A stretch of DNA of 64,000 nt from Bacteroidales bacterium (GTDB lineage Bacteria; Bacteroidota; Bacteroidia; Bacteroidales; Muribaculaceae): positions 23,203 through 87,202 of the forward strand of contig SUXJ01000013.1 of assembly GCA_015061005.1 (NCBI GenBank). Direction: 5' to 3'. The notes beneath the pieces were generated by a model. It ran no database searches. It was not told the DNA's origin and worked only from the letters and a program-made list of their open reading frames with translations. The first letter of the stretch is position 1, and each line of letters starts with the position of its first letter. Position numbers and translations under genes: made by a program. Below are positions 44,184 through 55,300 of this stretch, in pieces.

Positions 44184-44230
44184 TAATCATTTTTTACGGA
44201 TAGAAATACTTAACAAAATCAAGTTCATAT

Positions 44231-45538
44231 ATGAAGCAGGATATGATTGTTATTTTAGACTTGGGTAGTCATGAGAACACGGTAGTGGCGCGTGCTATCC
44301 GAGCCCTCGGAGTTTATAGTGAGATTTATCCTCATGATATTACGGCTGAGGAATTGAAGGCGTTGCCTAACGTGAAGGGCATTATTATCAATGGCGGCCC
44401 GAATAACGTGATAGACGGAGTGGCCATTGATGTGAATCCGGAAATTTATACAGTTGGCATTCCCGTTATCGCTGCCGGTCATGATAAGGCGCTTTGTGAG
44501 GTGAAGCTTGCTCAGTTTGAGAACGATGAGGAAGCAATCAAGGCTGCGCTGAAATCGTTTGTCTTTGACACTTGCAAGGCAGAGGCCAATTGGAATATGA
44601 CGAACTTTGTGAACGATCAGATTGAGCTGGTGCGCCGTCAGGTTGGCGACAAGAAGGTGCTCTTGGCACTTTCGGGTGGAGTTGACAGCTCGGTGGTTGC
44701 AGCATTGTTACTGAAGGCTATCGGAGATAATTTGGTATGCGTTCACGTTAATCATGGATTGATGCGCAAGGGTGAGTCAGAGAATGTAATTGAGGTGTTC
44801 CGCAATCAGCTGAATGCTAACTTGGTATATGTTGATGCTACGGAGCGTTTCCTCGGCAAACTTGCCGGAGTTGAGGACCCCGAGCAGAAGCGCAAAATCA
44901 TAGGCGGCGAGTTTATTCGCGTGTTTGAAGAAGAAGCTCGCAAACTTGACGGAATTGATTTCCTTGGTCAAGGTACAATTTATCCTGACATCGTTGAAAG
45001 CGGCACTAAGACAGCCAAGATGGTGAAGTCTCACCATAACGTAGGCGGTTTGCCTGAGGATCTTCAGTTTGAACTTGTAGAACCTCTGAAGCAACTCTTT
45101 AAGGACGAGGTTCGCGCTTGTGGCGTAGAGCTCGGTTTGCCCTATGACATGGTTTATCGTCAGCCGTTCCCCGGTCCCGGTTTGGGCGTGCGCTGTTTGG
45201 GTGAAATCACTCGTGAACGCCTTGAAGCGGTGAGAGAGTCAGATGCAATATTGCGTGAAGAATTCAAACTTGCCGGTTTGGACAAGAAGGTTTGGCAGTA
45301 TTTCACAATTGTTCCCGACTTCAAGTCAGTCGGAGTGCGCAATAATGCCCGTTCCTATGAATATCCTGTGATTATACGTGCGGTGAATACTATTGATGCG
45401 ATGACAGCGACGATTGAGCATATTGATTGGGCAATACTCGATAAGATTACCGCTCGCATTCTTGCAGAGGTTCCCAACGTGAATCGCGTATGTTACGACA
45501 TGTCACCGAAGCCCAATGCTACGATCGAATGGGAATAA
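44231..45538 (+). CDS. guaA: GMP synthase with a deleted glutaminase core
   Basis: Aminates XMP to GMP. At 435 residues it is about 75-90 shorter than usual GuaA. The ATP-pyrophosphatase and dimerisation parts are complete: SGGVDSS P-loop (148-154), HVNHGLMRKGE, KRKIIGGEFIRVF, GQGTIYPD, and the C-terminal RQPFPGPGLGVRCLGE and YDMSPKPNATIEWE. The N-terminal class I amidotransferase domain keeps its first half (VILDLGSHEN, GIIINGGPNNV). The nucleophile segment reads IAAGHDK (80-86) with no Cys, and the region that should carry the His and Glu of the triad is missing before the FV(F/Y)D-type junction at 110-113. I infer ammonia-dependent synthesis or a glutaminase supplied in trans. Confidence 0.92.
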   Translation: MKQDMIVILDLGSHENTVVARAIRALGVYSEIYPHDITAEELKALPNVKGIIINGGPNNVIDGVAIDVNPEIYTVGIPVIAAGHDKALCEVKLAQFENDEEAIKAALKSFVFDTCKAEANWNMTNFVNDQIELVRRQVGDKKVLLALSGGVDSSVVAALLLKAIGDNLVCVHVNHGLMRKGESENVIEVFRNQLNANLVYVDATERFLGKLAGVEDPEQKRKIIGGEFIRVFEEEARKLDGIDFLGQGTIYPDIVESGTKTAKMVKSHHNVGGLPEDLQFELVEPLKQLFKDEVRACGVELGLPYDMVYRQPFPGPGLGVRCLGEITRERLEAVRESDAILREEFKLAGLDKKVWQYFTIVPDFKSVGVRNNARSYEYPVIIRAVNTIDAMTATIEHIDWAILDKITARILAEVPNVNRVCYDMSPKPNATIEWE

Positions 45539-45575
45539 GGTAAGCAAGCGTTCTATATTTAGTTAAGATATAAGT

Positions 45576-45614
45576 AGTCCCGGCCGCATGTGTGTGTGGT
45601 CGGGACTGTTGTTT
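45576..45614 (+). terminator. Terminator after guaA
   Basis: AGTCCCGGCC (45576-45585) pairs with GGTCGGGACT (45598-45607) with one mismatch or wobble; T-rich GTTGTTTT follows. Confidence 0.75.
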
Positions 45615-45630
45615 TCAGTCGTGTTTGGTC

Positions 45631-45665
45631 AGAAAAAAGAGGAGCTGCCTTTATGGGGCAGCTCC
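45631..45665 (-). terminator. Terminator after gapA
   Basis: GGAGCTGCC / GGCAGCTCC stem (45641-45665). On the minus strand the T tract covers 45640 down to 45631. Confidence 0.85.
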
Positions 45666-45694
45666 AAGTTTTGTCGGTTAATCCGTAGGGAGGA

Positions 45695-46717
<1,023 letters not shown>

Positions 46718-46769
46718 TTAATTATTAGTTGGTGTTTTTGAATAATATAAGTTCACTTTTAAGCAACTG

Positions 46770-46801
46770 CAAAGTTACAATATATTTTTGATAAAAGCAA
46801 A
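46770..46801 (-). promoter_or_regulatory. Promoter of gapA
   Basis: Minus-strand TTTG (46798-46801), a 20-nt spacer and TAACTTTG (46770-46777), a perfect consensus, with a 67-base leader. Confidence 0.85.
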
Positions 46802-46836
46802 AATTTTTTTAGTGGAGAGTGTGGGCGAGTAAAATA

Positions 46837-46870
46837 AACAATAGGCGGCCCGATGGGGTCGCCTATTGTT
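46837..46870 (-). terminator. Terminator after the tandem-repeat surface protein gene
   Basis: AACAATAGGCG with CCC pairs with GGG and CGCCTATTGTT. The minus strand continues into a T-rich tract; 19 bases beyond the stop. Confidence 0.85.
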
Positions 46871-46889
46871 TTATTGAGGGGGTGAAGGA

Positions 46890-49607
46890 TTATTTCACGA
46901 GGACTTTGCGGCCGTTGATGATGTTGATGCCGCGAACGGGGGCATTGAGCTTGCGGCCTTGGAGGTCGTAGATTGCTGCTTTGCCGTTGGTTTCGGTAGT
47001 GATTTCGTTGATGCCGTCGGTTGCGGGTGTGATTTCGATGGGGAAGAGTTGAGCGTCTTCGCCAAATACTGCACCGATGCCGAGGATGTTGACGTTAGTG
47101 GCGTCAGTTACGCCGATAGCAAAGCGGTCGAAGAGGATTCGGCTACCGGAAGCGTCGGAAACGGTGATTGTGGTTTTGTTGTCGGCGGTTACAGAGGTGA
47201 TGGTTGCATTTTTGATCATCACGAAGTCAGCGGGTTGAACAGTGGCCAGAGTGGTTTCCACGGGCTGAACGGCAGTGCCGGGGGTGGGCTCGCCGAATGA
47301 GTCGGCCTGAGGAGTTAACTGAGGCATGTTTTGGTAGTAGCTGAATTTGCCGATGATTCCGGTGAGTTGGTCACCGTTAACATAAGCGTAAGGCAGACCG
47401 CCGCCGGCGTAAACTTCGAGGTTAGTGGTTCCGTCGGTGATGAAGGTGTACTTCTTGTCAGGGCTCTGATAGTAAACGGTTACGGTGCCGGTGATTTTGG
47501 TGTTAACGCTGAATTGTTCTTCAACGAAAGTGGTCAGAGATTCGGTTTCGCCAACGGGTAGGGGAGCGAGTCCGCCAACGATGGTGTAGTTGGTGGTGTT
47601 CTTCACGCCGGTTACGCCGCAATATTTGATGAGGTCACCGCATACGCTGACTTCCTTGCCGAGGTTTCCGGGGCGGTCAACGAGGTTGAGGTCTTCGCGG
47701 ATTTTGCCGGCAGGGAGTTGTACGGCCACGATGTTTGTGCCGAAGTCTTCGGTGGTAGATGCGATAACGATGTTGGAGTTAGTGGTTAATTCAGTTGCAG
47801 AGAACACGTTGCCGGTGCCTTCAACGTAGTTCATAACGCCGACGATCATACCGGTTACCCATTGAGCGGTTGTGCCGGGGTTGCCGAGGGCGATGGCTTC
47901 TTCAACGGTGTAGGGGTTGTTTTCCTGCCCTTTAGCGTTGGGATCAACGGGGTCTTCACCGCCTTGTTCGCCGCCGTTAACGCTGACGATATAGAGTTGC
48001 TTGTTGGAGTTGAAAACAGCACCGATAGCCACGATAGTAGCGTTTTCGGTAGCGGTCAGGGTAATAGCGAAACGGTCATAAGCTGCGATTGAGTTAGTGC
48101 CATCGGTGATGGTTGCGTTTTTGCCGCTTACTTCAGTAATGTTGACACCGGTGAGGGTTACGTAGTCGCAAGGAGCGATTTCTTCAGCGAGGGTAACAGT
48201 CTTGGGCTCAACGGGAGTGCCTACAGTTGCAGTTCCGAAAGAAGCAACGTCGGGAACCATTTGCGACATGCCACCATAAGCACCCATAGTGCCAACGATT
48301 CCGGTGAGTTGGTCACCATTGTTGTAGGCGTTGGTCAATGAGCCGTAAACTTGGAGATTTGAGGTCCCGTCGGTGATGAAAGTGTACTTCTTGTCGGGGC
48401 TCTGGTAGTAAACGGTAACAGTGCCGGTGATTTTGGTGTTGGTGGTGGGAGCTGCTGCGATGAAGTCAGTCAGAGACGCCACAGTGGGGAGCTCGCCGCC
48501 GTCGCCACCGGTTCCGGGGTCTTCACCGCCTTGTTCGCCGCCGTTAACGCTGACGATGTAGAGCTGCTTGTTGGAGTTGTAAACAGCACCGATAGCCACG
48601 ATAGTAGCGTTTTCGGTAGCGGTCAGGGTAATAGCGAAACGGTCATAAGCTGCGATTGAGTTAGTGCCATCGGTGATGGTTGCATTTTTGCCGCTTACTT
48701 CAGTAATGTTGACACCGGTGAGGGTTACGTAGTCGCAAGGAGCGATTTCTTCAGCGAGGGTAACAGTCTTGGGCTCAACGGGAGTGCCTGCAGTTGCAGT
48801 TCCGAAAGAAGCAACGTCGGGAACCATTTGCGACATGCCACCGTAAGCACTCATAGTGCCAACGATTCCGGTGAGTTGGTCGCCATTGTTGTAGGCGTTG
48901 GTCAATGAGCCGTAAACTTGGAGATTTGAGGTTCCGTCGGTGATGAATGTGTAACGCTTGTCGGGGCTCTGGTAGTAAACGGTAACAGTGCCGGTGATTT
49001 TGGTGTTGGTGGTGGGAGCTGCTGCGATGAAGTCAGTCAGAGACGCCACAGTGGGGAGCTCGGTGTCATCGCCGCCGTCGCCGCCGTCGCCGCCGGTTCC
49101 GGGTTCTTCGCCGCCTTCAACTTCTCCATCAGCCAAAGTGACGGTCATGGTGCCAATCGCTTGGTTTTTTGAAGTTGCAGTATAATAGAAGCAAACAGAG
49201 TTTGCCTCGCCTGTCCATGTGCCATCGGTGAGATTAGAAGATGCATCGGCTGAAGTGCCAATATTAGCAACCGTTCCGGTTCCTTTTGCACCGGTCATGG
49301 TAATCTTGGCGATGTGCTTGCCTTCGGGAGCAGCAATTGTGATAGTGCCTCCTTTGTAGAAGCGCAGACCATCGGACCACAAGCGCACGCCGCTTGCGTT
49401 GGTTGCATCGCTGAGGTTGTTCTTTAGTGTAGCGATGATTCCTCCATTTTCGGTGAGGGCAGTGCCGTCAGCAACATACTCAGATGTGTTGCCGGAGAGG
49501 CGAGTCAGGCCGTAAGTCTCATTGACAAAGTCATATGTAACTTCTTGAGCCTGCATCAGAACTGTGGATAAAATCACAGTTAAGAAAGAGAGTAAAAGTT
49601 TTTTCAT
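46890..49607 (-). CDS. Secreted protein with tandem OB-fold-like domains and C-terminal tail
   Basis: A 905-residue secreted protein of unknown function. It has a signal peptide (MKKLLLSFLTVILSTVLMQA), a beta-rich N-terminal domain (about 21-160) and a Gly/Glu/Asp linker. Two near-identical copies of a domain of about 165 residues follow (LPTVASLTDFIAAAPTTN ... KQLYIVSVNGG), resembling OB-fold nucleic-acid-type domains of Bacteroidetes surface proteins. Then come a DUF6359-like domain (NPYTVEEAIALG ... VSVCGDLIKYCG, about 555-680), a third diverged OB-like copy (about 690-860) and the tail YDLQGRKLNAPVRGINIING. The (Gly/Asp)-rich linkers suggest a flexible surface protein. No catalytic motif seen. 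Confidence 0.8.
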   Translation of the reverse strand: MKKLLLSFLTVILSTVLMQAQEVTYDFVNETYGLTRLSGNTSEYVADGTALTENGGIIATLKNNLSDATNASGVRLWSDGLRFYKGGTITIAAPEGKHIAKITMTGAKGTGTVANIGTSADASSNLTDGTWTGEANSVCFYYTATSKNQAIGTMTVTLADGEVEGGEEPGTGGDGGDGGDDTELPTVASLTDFIAAAPTTNTKITGTVTVYYQSPDKRYTFITDGTSNLQVYGSLTNAYNNGDQLTGIVGTMSAYGGMSQMVPDVASFGTATAGTPVEPKTVTLAEEIAPCDYVTLTGVNITEVSGKNATITDGTNSIAAYDRFAITLTATENATIVAIGAVYNSNKQLYIVSVNGGEQGGEDPGTGGDGGELPTVASLTDFIAAAPTTNTKITGTVTVYYQSPDKKYTFITDGTSNLQVYGSLTNAYNNGDQLTGIVGTMGAYGGMSQMVPDVASFGTATVGTPVEPKTVTLAEEIAPCDYVTLTGVNITEVSGKNATITDGTNSIAAYDRFAITLTATENATIVAIGAVFNSNKQLYIVSVNGGEQGGEDPVDPNAKGQENNPYTVEEAIALGNPGTTAQWVTGMIVGVMNYVEGTGNVFSATELTTNSNIVIASTTEDFGTNIVAVQLPAGKIREDLNLVDRPGNLGKEVSVCGDLIKYCGVTGVKNTTNYTIVGGLAPLPVGETESLTTFVEEQFSVNTKITGTVTVYYQSPDKKYTFITDGTTNLEVYAGGGLPYAYVNGDQLTGIIGKFSYYQNMPQLTPQADSFGEPTPGTAVQPVETTLATVQPADFVMIKNATITSVTADNKTTITVSDASGSRILFDRFAIGVTDATNVNILGIGAVFGEDAQLFPIEITPATDGINEITTETNGKAAIYDLQGRKLNAPVRGINIINGRKVLVK
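47952..49062 (-). repeat. Two in-frame tandem DNA repeats of about 544 bp
   Basis: Segments 47952-48495 and 48519-49062 are nearly identical with a period of 567 bases (189 codons). They encode the two adjacent OB-like domains and linker of the surface protein. Only a few substitutions were seen by eye. A third protein-level copy (about 47080-47560) has diverged much more. Confidence 0.9.
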
Positions 49608-49645
49608 AAAATGTGATTATGTTGGTTAGTGAATAAATTTATTGC

Positions 49646-49677
49646 CAAAGTTAGGGATTTTTTTTGAATCGGGCAAA
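49646..49677 (-). promoter_or_regulatory. Promoter of the tandem-repeat surface protein gene
   Basis: Minus-strand TTTG (49674-49677), a 20-nt spacer and TAACTTTG (49646-49653), perfect consensus, starting 11 bases after the luxS stop. Confidence 0.85.
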
Positions 49678-49687
49678 TTAGATTTTT

Positions 49688-50167
49688 TTACTGCGGATAG
49701 TGCATTTGCTCGGGAGGTAGGTTTGCAAGCAGGTCGGCAAATCGAGCTGCGAGAGTACGAGCCGCAGAGAGGTCGTTGAACAAGTAGTTGCCGCAGTCGC
49801 GAGCCGTTGCGCCGGGAATTTCGCCGTCAAAATCGGCTATGAACTGAAACATTTCGCGCATCAGCGGTAGAATGTCTTCGGGTTCGAGCCGGCCTTGCAT
49901 GATGAGGTAAGAACCGGTACAGCAGCCCATTGGCCCCCAATAGACTACTTGATCTTTCCACTGAGGATGGTTGCGCAGAAATGTTGCAGCAAGGTGTTCG
50001 ATGGTATGGAGCGCATCGGGCGCGGCAGCCGGTTCGAAATTCGGACGTGTCATGCGGATATCAAACGTGGTCAAGACGTCGCCCGCCGGAGTGGTGTCGC
50101 GTCGGCTGACGTATATTCCCGGGAGCAGGGTGAGGTGGTTAATCGTGAATGAGGGTATTTTTTTCAT
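49688..50167 (-). CDS. luxS: S-ribosylhomocysteine lyase (AI-2 synthase)
   Basis: Splits S-ribosylhomocysteine into homocysteine and DPD, the precursor of autoinducer-2. The 159-residue protein has the metal-site motif H54-T-I-E57-H58, the catalytic Cys in MGCCTGSY (81-87 region) and the third metal ligand C125 in DCGNYL. Length is typical. Its start lies 29 bases inside the end of mtnN, so the two steps of SAH detoxification are made from one message. Confidence 0.97.
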   Translation of the reverse strand: MKKIPSFTINHLTLLPGIYVSRRDTTPAGDVLTTFDIRMTRPNFEPAAAPDALHTIEHLAATFLRNHPQWKDQVVYWGPMGCCTGSYLIMQGRLEPEDILPLMREMFQFIADFDGEIPGATARDCGNYLFNDLSAARTLAARFADLLANLPPEQMHYPQ

Positions 50168-50840
50168 TTAGGAGGTCTTTAATTATTTCGAAAGTTTTTT
50201 GAGGCGCTGCGTTCCAGAAAGATGCATATTGAGCACCGTTGTCGGCTACTTCTCCGGGGGTGTCGGAGATAACACGCAAGCAAGAGAACGGCACGGAGAA
50301 GCGCAGGCATGTTTGAGCAATGGCGCCGCTTTCCATATCTACGCCAACGGCATCGGGATATAGGTTCAGGACGTGGTCGACGACGCTGCGCGAGTCAACA
50401 AAGATGTCGCCGGAAGCCACAACTCCGAATTTTACGGATGGGTTGCTCTTAATGCTCTCGGCGTTAAGTACTTGCATGGCGCAGGGCATACGCAGAGGGC
50501 AGCCGGCGGCCTGTCCCCATTGAGTTCCGGGACCACACCAAACGTCATGGTAGCCAATTGCGGTGGCCGCAACGACGTCGAGCACTTTGGCAGAGCCTCC
50601 GGTTCCACCGGCAACTCCGGAATTGATTATAAGATCCGGAGCAAAGTCTTGAATCAGTGCGCGAGCTCCCAAGGCGGCGTTTACTTTTCCGATTCCACAC
50701 TTCATGATGCAGACTTCGGCGGCAGCTATAACGCCCATATTCAGTTCAAACCCATCTACACTGCGAGTCTCGGATTGGTCAAGCAATGGGAGCAAAAGCT
50801 GTAATTCCTTGTCCATTGCTACGATAATGCCTATTTTCAT
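50139..50840 (-). CDS. mtnN: 5'-methylthioadenosine/S-adenosylhomocysteine nucleosidase
   Basis: Removes adenine from SAH and MTA, giving S-ribosylhomocysteine for LuxS. The 233-residue protein starts MKIGIIVAMDKELQLLL (E12 is the usual catalytic Glu position), followed by INSGVAGG, VDMESGAIAQ (substrate-binding Met-Glu) and RVISDTPG with the catalytic Asp. Length is normal. It overlaps luxS by 29 bases and starts 13 bases after queG. Confidence 0.95.
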   Translation of the reverse strand: MKIGIIVAMDKELQLLLPLLDQSETRSVDGFELNMGVIAAAEVCIMKCGIGKVNAALGARALIQDFAPDLIINSGVAGGTGGSAKVLDVVAATAIGYHDVWCGPGTQWGQAAGCPLRMPCAMQVLNAESIKSNPSVKFGVVASGDIFVDSRSVVDHVLNLYPDAVGVDMESGAIAQTCLRFSVPFSCLRVISDTPGEVADNGAQYASFWNAAPQKTFEIIKDLLNEKNTLIHD

Positions 50841-50853
50841 GTTTATGTTTAAA

Positions 50854-51744
50854 TTACAAAAGGTTGGTTTTAAGGAGGTTTCGTTTTAATCCGTCTAATT
50901 TGGTTCGTTTGATGGCAGAGTGACGGAAAAGTTCTGAGAAGCGTTCGGGAGTCATGTTAGCCACCTCAATTGCTGATAATAAGGAAAGTTGCGGAGAGGG
51001 GTGAAAGTCGGAAATCGGAGTGGGGCGGCAATCACGATTATAGGGGCAGATGCGTTGACAAACATCGCACCCGTAGAGCGTGGGGAGGCGTAAGTCGTCG
51101 GGTAGAGGTCCGCGGTGTTCAATGGTCAGATAGCTCAAACATTTACGCGCATCGATTGCTGCACCGTTTGGGGAGATACACTTGCCAGGGCAAGAGTCGA
51201 TGCACAATCGGCAATCTCCGCAACCGTTTGAGTCGCTTTTTGAATTAGACGTTTCCGGTAGCTCAGCTGTGGTAAGAATAAATCCCAAGAAGAAGTATGA
51301 CCCAAATCCGGGAATGATGAGTTGGTTGTTTTTCCCGATAAATCCGAGTCCGGAGCGTGCCGCCCAATATCGTTCGCGCAATGGGGCTGTGTCAACGCAT
51401 ATTCTTGTGTTTCCGGGCGGCAGAAGTTCGGCATAATTCGTCAGGAGCTCGCGCACTACTTCATGATAGTCTCGTCCTCGTGCATAGAGCGATATGGGTA
51501 GCCTAATCGGCTCTTCGGAGAAATAGGGGAAGGCCACGCACACCATTGAACGAGCTCCGTCGAGAAGCATTTTGGGGTCACTGCGCACGTCGGGAAATTT
51601 TTCCAAATACGTCATTGAGCCATGATTGCCGTCACCGAGCCATGATTGCAACTGCTTGACGGCATTCTGCTCAACTACTTTGTTGCTGAGACTTATCGAC
51701 GCCCAAGGGAAGTCAACATTGGAGCGGAAGGAGTTCAAAACCAT
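50854..51744 (-). CDS. queG: Epoxyqueuosine reductase
   Basis: Cobalamin-dependent last step of queuosine tRNA modification, cytosolic. The 296-residue protein has the N-terminal cobalamin-binding region (WLGDGNHGSMTYLEK, DGARSMVCVAFPYF), the conserved Asp in CVDTAPLRERYWAARSGLGFIGKN, and two [4Fe-4S] motifs CGDCRLCIDSCP and CDVCQRICPYN. It is slightly short because the C-terminal HEAT-like part found in some members is absent. It overlaps the polysaccharide deacetylase gene by 32 bases. Confidence 0.95.
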   Translation of the reverse strand: MVLNSFRSNVDFPWASISLSNKVVEQNAVKQLQSWLGDGNHGSMTYLEKFPDVRSDPKMLLDGARSMVCVAFPYFSEEPIRLPISLYARGRDYHEVVRELLTNYAELLPPGNTRICVDTAPLRERYWAARSGLGFIGKNNQLIIPGFGSYFFLGFILTTAELPETSNSKSDSNGCGDCRLCIDSCPGKCISPNGAAIDARKCLSYLTIEHRGPLPDDLRLPTLYGCDVCQRICPYNRDCRPTPISDFHPSPQLSLLSAIEVANMTPERFSELFRHSAIKRTKLDGLKRNLLKTNLL

Positions 51745-52351
51745 TGGATTGAAGCCATTTGATGGCGCGGGGGAGTGCCGGTATGGTGTTGTGGTGAGAT
51801 TTCAGCGAGTCATGGAACACAATAATAGAGCCGTTGCGGGAGAAGCGCATTACGTTGTCGACGACTTCATCGGGAGTTATGTGGATGGCGTAGTCGCGCG
51901 TGACGACATCATACATAATCAGGTTGTAGTGTTTCCGGATTATGCGACTTTGACTCCAACGGAGCCATCCGTGAGGTGGGCGAAACATTGTGGAGTGCAG
52001 CAATGAGTCTGCTTCAAGAACATCGCGCAGGTAGGTGCGTCCGTGGGTTTTATATCCGCGCAAATGGTGCATTGTGTGGTTGCCGATTGCATGTCCCCGA
52101 GCACGAATTTCTTCTACTAATTGGGGATTACGGGCGGCATTGTCACCGACGATGAAAAACGAGGCTTTAACTCCGAAGTCATCGAGAATCTCAAGGATTC
52201 TCGGGGTGACTTCGGGTATAGGTCCATCGTCGAAAGTGAGGTATGCCACTTTCTTTCCGGGTTGCTTCACTCTCCATATCGCTTCCGGGAATAGGATTCG
52301 GAAGAATAGCGGAGGTTGAACGACCCAACGTTTCAGTGAGAATACAGACAC
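51713..52351 (-). CDS. Polysaccharide deacetylase (NodB family)
   Basis: A 212-residue CE4-like carbohydrate deacetylase. Motifs are TFDDGP (metal and base Asp pair), HAIGNHTMHH (metal His pair), RPPHGW, DVVTRDY and the final IIVFHDS with its catalytic His. An N-terminal hydrophobic stretch (about 8-22) may anchor it. Likely substrates are N-acetylated glycans, such as peptidoglycan or surface polysaccharide GlcNAc. It overlaps both neighbours (19 bases with the DUF2723 gene, 32 with queG). Confidence 0.93.
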   Translation of the reverse strand: MSVFSLKRWVVQPPLFFRILFPEAIWRVKQPGKKVAYLTFDDGPIPEVTPRILEILDDFGVKASFFIVGDNAARNPQLVEEIRARGHAIGNHTMHHLRGYKTHGRTYLRDVLEADSLLHSTMFRPPHGWLRWSQSRIIRKHYNLIMYDVVTRDYAIHITPDEVVDNVMRFSRNGSIIVFHDSLKSHHNTIPALPRAIKWLQSNGFELLPLQC

Positions 52352-55300
52352 AGTGCTTTGGTTTCCGAAAGGAAGTCGCTTAAGTATAAGTATTGCATAC
52401 GTCGACCAATATTGTCGGCTTCGGCAATTGCGTGTTCATATTCGGCGATAAATTCCCTGTAAAGAGATTTATCCGAGGGACTCAGAGATTCGTAATCGTA
52501 AGAGAAGATAGAAGCCGGATAGCTGCCATAGAGATTATTGAGTTTATCAATGCTCTTGGCTTTGATCGCATCGGCTCGTTTGACGTATTCATCGGCTAAT
52601 GCGTGGAACACTTCGAAGAACTGCAAGTAGTCGAATCCGTATTTTTCGCTTAGAGAAATCAGGAAATCAGTGAGTTCCTCATTTGTGTCACATAAGGCAG
52701 CGTAATCGTAGACTGCATTGATGAATAATGACTCCGGAGTTGCGGTCTCTTCCGTCATACGGAAGGTTTCGGGGTAGTAAAGCACCACTCGGTCGCTTAA
52801 TGACAAGGAGTTGAACTCATTGGGCGTCAGATTTGCCAACCATGGTAGCATAGAAGCATAGTATGACAGTTCTTCGGCATAGAGACGTTTGCCTTCTTCG
52901 ATGATGGCAGGATTGTTTAGTTTCTCTCCGATAGATAGGTAGATACGTCCCATCTGAGACCCGAACTGAATGCCTAACGGAGTGTTTTCGGTTGGAAGTT
53001 TTTCTCTCATCAGGTTCAGGAGGTCCAATGCAAGTTCATATTCGCCGTCGGAGTAGAGGTTCTCAATAGTGGTCATCACCGACAAACGAGTTGATGATAC
53101 CATTCGCTGCACGGTTTCATCAAGGTAGACATTTTCTCCGTTTTCAGCGTCGAGTCCTCCCCAACGGAAGTTTCGAGCAATATTATCGTAAGCTTTGAGG
53201 TTCAAATCGGCTGAATGTTTGGCTTTCGGTATTACTTTTTGAGCCATGCCGGTATTTTGCATGTAGGGTTTGAAGCCGAGATAATATTCTTCGGGTACGG
53301 TGTTGGCAAAATAGATAGGTCTGTCCCATCCGTTGGCTGCGGAGGTGGCAATTATGTCTAAAACGAGAGCATCGGAAAGGGCAATCATGGGTTGTCCGCC
53401 CCATTTTGCCGAGAGTGCATCGGAGAGGTTGATTTTTATGGAATCCTCGTTTTCGTTAGATGCAGGGATAACAATAGTGCCGACTTCGCCAATCGGGGCG
53501 TTGATTCCGAACTCTCTATATTTGTTTTTGGAGAGCAAGTCGGCGTTGTCGCTGTAATATTCCTCAAGGAATTGGAGTGCGGTTTTGGCGGAGTCGTTGT
53601 TGATTATAAATCCTTGGCTTCGGCGATTTTGTCCGAATATTTGAGGATTTGCCATCATGCTGACGGCCTTGGCATCGTAAGAGGGAAGCAATTGCTGAGC
53701 TGCATACCAATCAGTTCCGAGATAGCTGAGATTGATTACTCTGACGTCAGTGCGGTAGCCTTCGACTTCTTGTGCATACCAAAGGGGGAACGTGTCGTTA
53801 TCTCCATTGGTGAAGATAATGGCGTTGGGTTCCAAAGAACTGAGGTAGTTCATGCCGAAGTCGCGCGCAGTATATCTACCGGAGCGATCATGGTCGTCCC
53901 AAGTTTGGGATACCATTTGGAGCGGTACGCAAAGCCCGATAAAGGCGGCGGCGATTGATGCGGGAACGCCAAGAGTTTTATTTTTCATCAATTTAGAGAT
54001 GCCGGAGGCTATTGCACCCACACCGAGTCCAATCCAAATTGCAAACGCGTAGAAAGAACCTGCGAAAGCATAATCGCGTTCACGCGGTTGTCCGGGCGTT
54101 TGATTCAAATAGAGTACAATGGCAATTCCGGTCATGAAGAATAAGAAGAATATTACCCAGAATTGTCGAATGCCGGAGTCTCCCTTAAGGGATTGCCAAA
54201 TCAATCCCACTAACCCCAGAATAAGGGGCAACATGAAGAATACATTGTGACCCTTATTGCCTGTGCCGTATTCTTCGGGCAGTAGAGATTGGTCACCTAA
54301 ACGGGCATTGTCGATTACGGGAATGCCGGCAATCCAGTTACCGCGATTTATTTCACCATTGCCTTGCAGGTCGTTTTGGCGTCCGGCAAAGTTCCACATG
54401 AAGTAGCGGAAATACATGTGTACCAATTGGTAGTTGACAAAGTAGCTTATGTTTTGTCCAAAGGTTGGGCAGAGAGCGGTTTGCCATGTTTCGGCGTTGG
54501 CTTCGTGGCTGAAATTCTTAAACCGGACTTGTTTCATGTCGGCCTCGGAAAATCCGCCCCAGCGCATATAGCCGGAGGCATGGCGCGAGTCATACATTCT
54601 GGGGAAGAGAGTGCATAGTTCGGAAACGTATTCGTAGTCCGGCGCTCCCGGAACCTTGTCGTAATGCGGCTTATAGGAACCGTCGGCATTAGGCACGGCT
54701 TTCATACGGGTGAATGTCTCCGAAGATATGCTGCGACCTCTTTTGTCGTATTTCACTTCTGCTTTAAAAGTTGTTCCGTAGAGCAAAGGCGATTCTCCGT
54801 ATTGTTCACGATTGAGGTATGAGGCAAGGGAGAATACGTTGTCGGGCGCATTTTGGTTTACGGGAGTATCTGCCGATGAGCGAATAAGCAGCAGAGCGTA
54901 GCTTGAATATCCGATAAAGATTACAAAAATACTCAAAGTCACAATGTTAAGTATGCGAATTTGCAGTTTTTTTGCCACTTGGAGCCATACGAGTAAGGCT
55001 GTCATGACCAATACCGGAATCCAAAGAGAAGATCCGATGAAGGGGATGCCACTCATCAAAATAGATAGCGCAAATGAAATCTTGATGCGCGTAGCGGATT
55101 CTTGGCGATATAGTTCGGATATGGTCCAAATGAAGCAAGCAACGGTGAGTATGGCATAGATGAGAACACCGATATTGTAGTTCATGCCAAGAACATTGAC
55201 AAAGAACAGTTCGGAGTACTGAGCCACTTCGATAAATCCGGGCACGAGACCATAGAGTATCAGGGCAACAATCACGAAGCTGACAAGTAGGGCGAGAATA

